DNA of 48,529 nt, from positions 1 through 48,529 of the forward strand of contig NZ_FOEO01000041.1 in NCBI RefSeq assembly GCF_900110765.1, in the 5' to 3' direction. Below are positions 41,972 to 48,529 of this stretch, in pieces. Positions within the stretch are counted from its first letter, which is position 1. Each line of letters starts with the position of its first letter. Source of the stretch: Pseudomonas sp. NFACC02. GTDB lineage: Bacteria; Pseudomonadota; Gammaproteobacteria; Pseudomonadales; Pseudomonadaceae. The position numbers were made by a program, and so were the translations under genes. The notes beneath the pieces are model-generated. The model saw only the letters and a program-made list of their open reading frames with translations, was not told the origin of the DNA and ran no database searches.

Positions 41972-43552
41972 ATGGTTTTCTCATCCAACGTGTTCCTGTT
42001 CCTGTTCTTGCCGGTGTTTCTCGGCTTGTACTACTTGAGCGGGCAACGCTATCGCAACCTGCTACTGCTGGTCGCCAGCTACGTGTTCTATGCGTGGTGG
42101 CGAGTGGACTTCCTGGCGCTGTTCGCGGGTGTGACGCTGTGGAACTACTGGATCGGTCTGCGCGTCGGCGCTGCCGGGGTCAGGACCAAACCCGCCCAGC
42201 GCTGGTTGCTGCTCGGCGTCGCGGTCGACCTGTGCATCCTGGGGTATTTCAAATACGCCAACTTTGGCGTGGACAGCATCAACGCGATCATGACCTCGTT
42301 CGGTCTTGAGCCGTTCATCCTGACCCATGTGCTGTTGCCGATCGGCATCTCGTTCTACATCTTCGAGTCCATCAGCTACATCATCGACGTGTATCGCGGT
42401 GATACGCCGGCAACGCGCAACCTGATCGACTTTGCAGCGTTCGTGGCGATCTTCCCGCACCTGATCGCCGGTCCCGTGCTGCGCTTCCGCGACCTGGTGG
42501 ACCAGTTCAACAACCGCACCCACACGCTGGACAAGTTCTCGGAAGGCGTCACGCGGTTCATGCAGGGCTTCATCAAGAAGGTCTTCATTGCCGACACCCT
42601 GGCCGTGGTCGTCGACCATTGCTTTGCCCTGCAGAACCCAACCACGGGCGATGCCTGGCTCGGCGCACTGGCTTACACCGCGCAGTTGTACTTCGACTTC
42701 TCGGGTTACAGCGACATGGCCATCGGCCTTGGCCTGATGATGGGTTTCCGCTTCATGGAAAACTTCAAACAGCCTTACATCAGCCAGTCGATCACCGAGT
42801 TCTGGCGCCGCTGGCACATCAGCCTGTCCACCTGGTTGCGGGACTACCTGTACATCACCCTGGGCGGCAACCGTGGCGGCAAAGTCGCGACCTATCGCAA
42901 CCTGTTTCTGACCATGCTGCTGGGCGGCCTGTGGCACGGCGCCAACATCACCTACATCGTCTGGGGAGCCTGGCACGGTGTCTGGCTTGCGATCGAAAAA
43001 GCACTGGGCCTGAACACCACACCACGCACCTTCAACGTCGTCCGTTGGGCCTTCACCTTCCTGCTGGTGGTGATGGGCTGGGTGATCTTCCGTGCCGAAA
43101 ACCTGCACGTTGCTGCCCGTATGTACGGCGCGATGTTCAGCTTCAGCGAGTGGCAACTGTCGGACCTCAACCGCGCCAGCCTCACCGGCCTGCAGGTTGC
43201 GACGCTGATCGTGGCGTACATCACGCTCGCCTACTTCGGCCTGCGCGACTTCTACAAGAACCGCGCACCTGCCAAACCAGTGTCGGACACCCCTGTCGCG
43301 GGGACGCCGGTACCGGCCGACGGTCCTGCCGCTGCGGTGCCAGGCATGATCAAAGCGGTGCCGGGCGACACGCCGGGCAGCATCCATCAACCGGGTTACA
43401 TCGTCGGCACAGAGGCGCAGGTTCAGCCTGCCTACTGGACCGCCGACTGGTCGCGCTACGTCATGCGCGCCCTGATCCTGCTGATGTTCGTTGCCTCGAT
43501 TCTCAAACTCTCGGCGGCCAGTTTCTCGCCGTTCCTGTACTTCCAGTTCTGA
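41972..43552 (+). CDS. algI: Alginate O-acetylation protein AlgI (MBOAT)
   Basis: 526-residue integral-membrane O-acyltransferase that moves acetyl groups across the inner membrane for alginate acetylation. About ten or more hydrophobic helices; the MBOAT catalytic histidine is H322 in GGLWHGAN, the same number as in P. aeruginosa. A Pro/Ala-rich loop of about 60 residues (near 430-490) separates the last helix. The RBS GGAGAGATAAGG precedes the ATG. The upstream gap of 227 bp holds the palindromic element, an unusual break in an otherwise compact operon. Confidence 0.96.
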   Translation: MVFSSNVFLFLFLPVFLGLYYLSGQRYRNLLLLVASYVFYAWWRVDFLALFAGVTLWNYWIGLRVGAAGVRTKPAQRWLLLGVAVDLCILGYFKYANFGVDSINAIMTSFGLEPFILTHVLLPIGISFYIFESISYIIDVYRGDTPATRNLIDFAAFVAIFPHLIAGPVLRFRDLVDQFNNRTHTLDKFSEGVTRFMQGFIKKVFIADTLAVVVDHCFALQNPTTGDAWLGALAYTAQLYFDFSGYSDMAIGLGLMMGFRFMENFKQPYISQSITEFWRRWHISLSTWLRDYLYITLGGNRGGKVATYRNLFLTMLLGGLWHGANITYIVWGAWHGVWLAIEKALGLNTTPRTFNVVRWAFTFLLVVMGWVIFRAENLHVAARMYGAMFSFSEWQLSDLNRASLTGLQVATLIVAYITLAYFGLRDFYKNRAPAKPVSDTPVAGTPVPADGPAAAVPGMIKAVPGDTPGSIHQPGYIVGTEAQVQPAYWTADWSRYVMRALILLMFVASILKLSAASFSPFLYFQF

Positions 43553-43562
43553 GGAGCCTGAC

Positions 43563-44744
43563 ATGACCCGTTCATTACGTTTCCTCTACATCTTCCTGTT
43601 CCTGGGCATTCTGTTGGCGCTGGGCCTGTGGTCGCTGCGCAGCTTCATCGGGTTTTCGACGTCAAAGGAAACCACGGTGCTTGACGGTCACTGGACCAAG
43701 GCCGTGGAAACCCACTACGACGACGCGTTCCCCATCAAGCGCCTGGGCACCAACCTTTGGGCCGCGCTGGACTACAAGGTCTTCAATGAAGGCCGGCCGG
43801 GCGTGATCCTGGGCAAGGACCAGTGGCTGTACACCGACGAAGAGTTCGACGCCGTGGCCAACGGTGAGCAGAACGAAGCCGACAATCTGGCGATCATCGA
43901 AGGCGTGCGTGACACCTTGAAAAAACAGGGTACGCAACTGGTGCTGGCCATCGTTCCCGCCAAGACCCGGTTGTACCCCGAGCACGTGGGCGACACCAAA
44001 CCGGCCGCACTGCACACCGACCTGTATCAACAGTTCCACGCGCAAGTGAGCCAGGCGGGCATCGTTGCCCCTGACCTGCTGGCACCGCTGCAGAGCGCCA
44101 AGGACAAAGGCCAGGTGTTCCTGCGCACCGATACCCACTGGACGCCGATGGGCGCCGAAGTGGTCGCGCAACAATTGGGTGAAGTGATCGCAAAACAGAC
44201 GCCGTTGAGCGGCGATCCCCAGACCTTTGTCACTGAAGCCACGTCTAGCGCGCCCTACAAAGGTGACCTGACCAACTTCCTGCCGCTGGACCCGTTGTTC
44301 AGCAACCTGTTGCCAAAACCGGACGAGCTGCAGCAACGCAGCACGAACCCGGCTCAGGCGGAAAGTGAAGGCGACGACGCGTTGTTTGCCGACAACTCGG
44401 TGGCGGTCGGTCTGGTCGGCACCAGCTACAGCGCCAACCCTAACTGGAACTTTGCCGGCGCCCTGAAGCAGGCCCTGCACAGCGATGTCGTGAATTACGC
44501 CGAAGACGGCCATGGCCCGATTCTGCCGATGCTCAAGTATCTGCAGACCGATGCCTTCAAGAGCAGCCCGCCGCAGGTGTTGATCTGGGAATTCCCGGAG
44601 CGCTACCTGCCCGCTCACAACGACCTGACCGAGTTCGATCCGCAGTGGATCGCCGAACTCAAAAAGGCTCGTGACCCTCAACAAAATCTGGCTCAGAACG
44701 CCAACGATTCCAACTCCGAGTCGCCCAGCCGGGCGCAAAACTGA
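43563..44744 (+). CDS. algJ: Alginate O-acetyltransferase AlgJ
   Basis: 393-residue AlgX-like SGNH protein, anchored by an uncleaved N-terminal helix (about 6-29) with the catalytic part in the periplasm. The catalytic residues are D190 and H192 (DTHW) and S288 (GTSYSA), matching P. aeruginosa AlgJ. It hands acetyl groups from AlgI to AlgX. ATG at 43563 with GAGGAG upstream; 10 bp after algI. Confidence 0.96.
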   Translation: MTRSLRFLYIFLFLGILLALGLWSLRSFIGFSTSKETTVLDGHWTKAVETHYDDAFPIKRLGTNLWAALDYKVFNEGRPGVILGKDQWLYTDEEFDAVANGEQNEADNLAIIEGVRDTLKKQGTQLVLAIVPAKTRLYPEHVGDTKPAALHTDLYQQFHAQVSQAGIVAPDLLAPLQSAKDKGQVFLRTDTHWTPMGAEVVAQQLGEVIAKQTPLSGDPQTFVTEATSSAPYKGDLTNFLPLDPLFSNLLPKPDELQQRSTNPAQAESEGDDALFADNSVAVGLVGTSYSANPNWNFAGALKQALHSDVVNYAEDGHGPILPMLKYLQTDAFKSSPPQVLIWEFPERYLPAHNDLTEFDPQWIAELKKARDPQQNLAQNANDSNSESPSRAQN

Positions 44745-44758
44745 GAGGACTACTCAAA

Positions 44759-45439
44759 ATGACCTTGCAGAACCCAACTCGTATGCCTACCCGTTCGTCC
44801 AAGACCGGTCTGCTGAAAACCTGCGTCCTGGCCGCCAGCCTGGGCTTCGTATCCCTCTCGGCCTTCGCCGGCGGCGACGCCGCCCTGTATGGCCCGACCG
44901 CCCCGAAAGGCTCGACCTTCGTGCGGGTCTATAACGCCAGCAACACCGAAATCAGCGCCAGCGTCGGTAACACCAGCCTTAACGAAATCGGTCCTCTGGC
45001 CAGCAGCGATTTCAGCTTCATGCCACAGGGCGACTACAGCGCCAAGATCGGCAGCAACACCCTGCCGGTAAAACTGGCGAGCGACCACTACTACACCATC
45101 GTCAACAACACCTCGGGCGCACCACAACTGGTGGAAGAACCACCGTTCAAGAACAAGCAGAAGTCCCTGGTGCGGGTGCAGAACCTGAGCGACAAGCCAC
45201 TGACCCTCAAGACCGCCGACGGCAAGACCGACGTGGTGAAAGCTGTCTCGGCCAAGGGCACCGGCGAGCGTGAAATCAACCCGGTCAAAGTCAGCTTCGC
45301 GCTGTTCGACGGCGACAAGAAAGTCAGCGACCTGAAGCCCGTCGCCCTTGAGCGCGGCGAAGCCGCTGTGCTCTACATCACCGGCAACGGCAGCAACCTG
45401 TCGCCCGTCTGGGTCAAGCGCCCGACTTCGACTCAGTAA
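44759..45439 (+). CDS. algF: Alginate O-acetyl protein AlgF
   Basis: 226-residue periplasmic protein needed for alginate acetylation; it has no recognised catalytic motif and probably serves as an adaptor between AlgJ and AlgX. Signal peptide about 1-37 (VSLSAFAGG). The mature part is beta-rich, consistent with the two beta-sandwich domains described for AlgF (FVRVYNASNTEISASVG and SLVRVQNLSDKPLTL look like repeated strands). It is the last gene before a REP pair and algA. Confidence 0.94.
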   Translation: MTLQNPTRMPTRSSKTGLLKTCVLAASLGFVSLSAFAGGDAALYGPTAPKGSTFVRVYNASNTEISASVGNTSLNEIGPLASSDFSFMPQGDYSAKIGSNTLPVKLASDHYYTIVNNTSGAPQLVEEPPFKNKQKSLVRVQNLSDKPLTLKTADGKTDVVKAVSAKGTGEREINPVKVSFALFDGDKKVSDLKPVALERGEAAVLYITGNGSNLSPVWVKRPTSTQ

Positions 45440-45482
45440 CTCAGGAGACCCCGCCTTCGGCCTTTGATTCTGGCCGAAGGCC

Positions 45483-45573
45483 GTAGGAGCGCGCTTGCCC
45501 GCGAACAGGTGTGTGTCAGACGACCACCCTGTCGCAGCAAGATCGCAATCGCGGGCAAGCGCGCTCCTACAGG
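45483..45573. repeat. Inverted REP pair between algF and algA
   Basis: GTAGGAGCGCGCTTGC (from 45483) and the facing GCAAGCGCGCTCCTAC (ending 45570) lie in the 273-bp gap ahead of algA. It is the same family as the pairs at 3142-3234 and 23949-24036. A REP pair inside an operon is a likely site of partial termination or mRNA processing. Confidence 0.88.
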
Positions 45574-45712
45574 AATCAGCGGAAAGCGCCAGGTGATGCG
45601 GAGCAAGCACACCAAGAGGGCGCCGACCGCAGCGGTACAAGAACAAGACAGACGAAACGACAGAAACCGACGTATAGCCCATTCGAACGCTATTGCTATT
45701 TGGAGAATTAAA

Positions 45713-47167
45713 ATGATTCCAGTGATCTTGTCAGGTGGCAGCGGTTCCCGACTCTGGCCTCTTTCGCGTAAACAGTTTCCAAAACAGTTCCTGGCACTGA
45801 CCGGCGAACACACCCTTTTCCAGCAGACCCTCGAACGCCTGGTGTTTGAAGGCATGCAGCACCCGATCGTGGTGTGCAACAAGGATCACCGCTTCATCGT
45901 CGGCGAGCAGCTCGACGCATTGGGCCTGGACACTCAGGCCGTGATCATGGAACCGTTTGGTCGCAACACCGCGCCCGCAGTCGCCATCACCGCCATGATG
46001 CTGGCCAACGAAGGTCGCGATGAGCTGATGCTGGTGCTGCCCGCCGACCACGTGATCGACGATCAGAAAGCCCTGCAACGCGCGCTCGCACTGGCCACCG
46101 TGGCGGCCGAACGCGGCGAAATGGTGCTCTTCGGCGTGCCGGCGACCAAACCGGAAACCGGCTACGGCTACATCAAGTCCACCGCCGATGCCCTGCTGCC
46201 TGAAGGCGTCAGCCGCGTGGCCCAGTTCGTCGAGAAGCCTGACGAGCAGCGCGCCGTCGAATTCGTCGAGGCGGGCGGTTATTACTGGAACAGCGGCATG
46301 TTCCTGTTCCGCGCCAGCCGTTATCTGGAAGAGCTGAAAAAGCACGATCCGGACATCTACGACAACTGCCTGCTGACCCTTGAACGCAGCAAGCGCGACG
46401 GCGACAACATCGAACTGGATCAAGCCAGCTTCGCCTGCTGCCCGGACAACTCCATCGACTACGCCGTCATGGAAAAAACCCAACGCGCGTGCGTGGTTCC
46501 CTTAGAGGCAGGCTGGAGCGACGTGGGTTGCTGGTCGTCGCTGTGGGATGTGCATGCCAAGGACGAGCATGGCAACGTCACCAAGGGCGACGTGGTCATT
46601 CAGGACAGCCGCAACTGCATGGTTCATGGCAACGGCAAGCTGGTGTCGGTGATCGGTCTGGACAACATCGTGGTCGTCGAAACCAAGGACGCCATGATGA
46701 TCGCTCACAAAGACAAGGTTCAGGGCGTCAAGCAGATGGTCAACACGCTCAACGAGCAAGGCCGCAGCGAAACCCAGAACCACCTCGAAGTCTACCGCCC
46801 ATGGGGCTCGTACGACTCCGTGGACATGGGCGGCCGCTTCCAGGTCAAGCGCATCTCCGTGAAGCCGGGCGCCAGCCTGTCGCTGCAGATGCACCACCAC
46901 CGCGCTGAACACTGGATCGTGGTGTCGGGCACCGCTCAGGTGACCTGCGACGAGAACGTGTTCCTGCTGACCGAAAACCAGTCGACTTACATCCCGATCG
47001 CCTCGGTTCACCGCCTGCGCAACCCCGGCAAGATCCCCCTGGAAATCATCGAAGTCCAGTCGGGCAGCTACCTGGGCGAAGACGACATCGAGCGCTTCGA
47101 AGACGTCTATGGTCGCTCGACACCGGGCATTGAAGCCGGTGTCAGAACCCAGACCATCGCGCGTTGA
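45713..47167 (+). CDS. algA: Mannose-6-phosphate isomerase / mannose-1-phosphate guanylyltransferase
   Basis: 484-residue bifunctional cytoplasmic enzyme. The N-terminal part is a GDP-mannose pyrophosphorylase with the nucleotide signature GGSGSRLWPLSRKQFPKQ (residues 8-25). The C-terminal cupin domain (about 365-475) is the phosphomannose isomerase, with QMHHHRAEHW and PIASVHRLRNPG metal-site motifs. It supplies the first and third steps from fructose-6-P to GDP-mannose, feeding AlgD. ATG at 45713 with GGAG 7 bp before; the frame is open upstream but not family-like. The gap before it could hold a separate promoter. Confidence 0.96.
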   Translation: MIPVILSGGSGSRLWPLSRKQFPKQFLALTGEHTLFQQTLERLVFEGMQHPIVVCNKDHRFIVGEQLDALGLDTQAVIMEPFGRNTAPAVAITAMMLANEGRDELMLVLPADHVIDDQKALQRALALATVAAERGEMVLFGVPATKPETGYGYIKSTADALLPEGVSRVAQFVEKPDEQRAVEFVEAGGYYWNSGMFLFRASRYLEELKKHDPDIYDNCLLTLERSKRDGDNIELDQASFACCPDNSIDYAVMEKTQRACVVPLEAGWSDVGCWSSLWDVHAKDEHGNVTKGDVVIQDSRNCMVHGNGKLVSVIGLDNIVVVETKDAMMIAHKDKVQGVKQMVNTLNEQGRSETQNHLEVYRPWGSYDSVDMGGRFQVKRISVKPGASLSLQMHHHRAEHWIVVSGTAQVTCDENVFLLTENQSTYIPIASVHRLRNPGKIPLEIIEVQSGSYLGEDDIERFEDVYGRSTPGIEAGVRTQTIAR

Positions 47168-47204
47168 TCGTCCTGGATAACAGCCAGTAACAAACGATCC
47201 GGTG

Positions 47205-47255
47205 CCCCGCCCGCTCTCTGCGTATTCCCCATCCGCAGAGGGCGGGTGTTTTTTT
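47205..47255 (+). terminator. Terminator of the alginate operon
   Basis: CCCGCTCTCTGCG (47210-47222) pairs with CGCAGAGGGCGGG (47234-47246) with a single mismatch, followed by TGTTTTTTT. It is the strongest terminator in the window, and its T-tract overlaps the last base of the convergent RHS gene. Confidence 0.93.
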
Positions 47256-48529
47256 CATCGCCAGGTGTGCGCCTGGCCCATCTTGATAAACCGTGAAAAA
47301 GGCATCCTTTTTTCACGCTGAGCGTAATGCCTGTCCGGGTTTTTCAGGGGTTTATCGCTCTGATCGAGAGCAACCACTGCGTCGAATAATTTTCTGAGTT
47401 TTTGATCTCTGCTCGTCAATACGCTGGTGAACACTTTCGGTCCCGTGACCTGCGAAACAATCTTCATTTTTTCGTTGCCTGCTGGCATGGCACTCAATCT
47501 CAAGCCCGCAGCTGAACCCTGTTGCGCCTTGTAACGAGCAGTGACCTCATTACTTAAAGCCAGCAGAGTAGGGTTCTGGCTATGAGAAGCGAAAGCGTTG
47601 TTGTTGATGACGTATTCGTTGGCGTCCCATGGTGGGTTGACAGGCCCCACCGTAAAAACGCGGTTCTTCTTGGGGGTGAAATCACCAGGCCTCACCCCCC
47701 GCTTGAATTGGTCATCAACGTCTACATAGATTCCGCCGTAATGATTGATTAAGCTGTACCGAAGCACATCAGTTGCGGAGGCATAGTTGCGAGCGTCATC
47801 CCCGAATAGATCCGCGTAGACAGCGTAAGACGGCGATGATTTAAACGAAGTAAAGAATGGCTCATTGCGCAACTGCGTTACTTTAATATTTTTAAATTTA
47901 CTTAACGCTTTCTCGATGTATTCAGCCCCCGTATCACCGTCCTTGAGATCCACGTGCACGTTCACGGTGAAATCGTAGTTCAATAATGCAGCTTCCTCGA
48001 TGTTCGGCACGTACCGGCTCAAGGCATTGCTCTGTCCAATCCAAATGTAGTGGATGTCCTTAGGCACTTCAGGTGCATCGCCATGCCGGTCTACGTACTT
48101 CAAAGGGTTTCCATTGACCATTTCGTAAAAATTTATCCCTCCTCGCTCCCCTGACGGATCCGGATTTATCCACCGCATCAACCACGGCGCGTAATACCTA
48201 AGCCCGTAGTAATAAAGCCCCGTTGCATCCCGCTCCTTGCCTGAGTAACGAATGGTCTTGTAGCTGACCTCAACCTCACTGCGTCCAGCGAACCACGCCG
48301 TCTCGCCATACGGGTAATAGATCTCCTGGCTGAGCAGTTGCGCCTTGGCATCCATTTCCAGTGTGCTGGAGCCCAGATGGTCAGAAAGGCTGTAGCGGAC
48401 CTGATCGTTTTCAAGGCTCTCCGGCTTTCCGGCTTGCCAGTGCAACACCCGCACATCGCTGCGGCCCGCGGTGACGGTGATGACGTGCAGCACTTCGCCC
48501 GTCGCCGTGTTCGTGCGGATCTCCAGGCC
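47255..48529 (-). CDS. RHS/Tc-toxin C-type protein with glycosyltransferase toxin tip (partial)
   Basis: 3' part of a larger gene; the frame stays open to the window edge (GLEIRTNTATGEVLHVITV). The first ~135 residues seen are RHS core: LSDHLGSSTLEMDAKAQL, YYPYGETAW, YSGKERDATGLYYYGLRYYAPWLMRWINPDP. The closing motif DPSGERGG-INFYEMVNGNP marks the self-cleavage point, probably just before the Met encoded at 48121-48119. The released tip of about 288 residues starts near HYIWIGQ and has ATDVLRYSLINHYGGIYVDVDDQ, the pattern of GT-A toxins (large clostridial toxin / PaTox type) with a DXD metal site (encoded at 47722-47711). It is therefore a probable toxin that glycosylates host proteins. Confidence 0.85.
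   Translation of the reverse strand, partial: GLEIRTNTATGEVLHVITVTAGRSDVRVLHWQAGKPESLENDQVRYSLSDHLGSSTLEMDAKAQLLSQEIYYPYGETAWFAGRSEVEVSYKTIRYSGKERDATGLYYYGLRYYAPWLMRWINPDPSGERGGINFYEMVNGNPLKYVDRHGDAPEVPKDIHYIWIGQSNALSRYVPNIEEAALLNYDFTVNVHVDLKDGDTGAEYIEKALSKFKNIKVTQLRNEPFFTSFKSSPSYAVYADLFGDDARNYASATDVLRYSLINHYGGIYVDVDDQFKRGVRPGDFTPKKNRVFTVGPVNPPWDANEYVINNNAFASHSQNPTLLALSNEVTARYKAQQGSAAGLRLSAMPAGNEKMKIVSQVTGPKVFTSVLTSRDQKLRKLFDAVVALDQSDKPLKNPDRHYAQREKRMPFSRFIKMGQAHTWR

Noticed and set aside
45464..45712. Longer AlgA starting upstream of 45713
   Set aside because: The extra codons run through a REP pair; the ATG at 45713 begins the conserved MIPVILSGGSGSRLWP.

Overview
The window looks like about 48.5 kb of a Pseudomonas chromosome from the fluorescens/syringae side of the genus. 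The evidence is a complete twelve-gene alginate operon in the standard Pseudomonas order, a Pseudomonas-type AapJQMP amino-acid transporter, and many REP-type palindromes with the core GTAGGAGCGCGCTTGC or GTGGGAGCCGGCTTGC. The alginate proteins carry the known catalytic residues at the expected positions (AlgD C268, AlgG D324-P-H-D327, AlgX D174/H176/S269, AlgI H322, AlgJ D190/H192/S288). The species cannot be fixed from the sequence alone. No tRNA, rRNA, CRISPR array, integrase or transposase gene was seen.

Layout. 0-6.4 kb is housekeeping: valS, rlmF, an HU gene (probably hupN) on the minus strand, the nucleoid-associated gene yejK/ndpA and a membrane-tethered glutaredoxin. 6.4-16.5 kb is more accessory, all on the minus strand: a halovibrin-like lipoprotein, a long glutathione S-transferase, a small GIY-YIG protein, a very large (1806 aa) leucine-rich-repeat protein with an IpaH/NEL-type ubiquitin ligase domain, an NTF2-like protein and an MFS transporter. 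16.5-17.05 kb is a gene-free cluster of REP-like repeats. 17.05-21.2 kb is aapJQMP (minus), with a candidate sigma-54 promoter at 21549-21566 and a perfect 13-bp hairpin after aapJ. 21.7-29.5 kb holds an esterase of the P. fluorescens carboxylesterase II type, rhlB, moaCDE, a PIN-PhoH ATPase, an unusual polysaccharide-deacetylase-like protein and yaaA.

29.5-47.2 kb is the alginate region. A 916-bp A+T-rich control region contains a strong AlgU (sigma-22) promoter (GAACTT-N17-TCCTA), a consensus IHF site and several repeated motifs. It is followed by algD-alg8-alg44-algK-algE-algG-algX-algL-algI-algJ-algF-algA and a strong terminator. AlgA and AlgD make GDP-mannuronate, Alg8/Alg44 polymerise it under c-di-GMP control, AlgG/X/L/K act in the periplasm, AlgI/J/F with AlgX acetylate, and AlgE exports. 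The operon is interrupted by a hairpin (algD-alg8), a 112-bp palindromic element (algL-algI) and a REP pair (algF-algA). AlgL carries an apparent lipobox, which is not usual for this enzyme.

47.26 kb to the window edge is the 3' part of a minus-strand RHS/Tc-toxin C-type gene. Its A+T-richer tip encodes a DXD glycosyltransferase-like toxin domain, and the stop codon lies within the T-tract of the algA terminator. The two most unusual items are the NEL-type LRR protein and this RHS-glycosyltransferase toxin, both of which look like proteins aimed at eukaryotic hosts.
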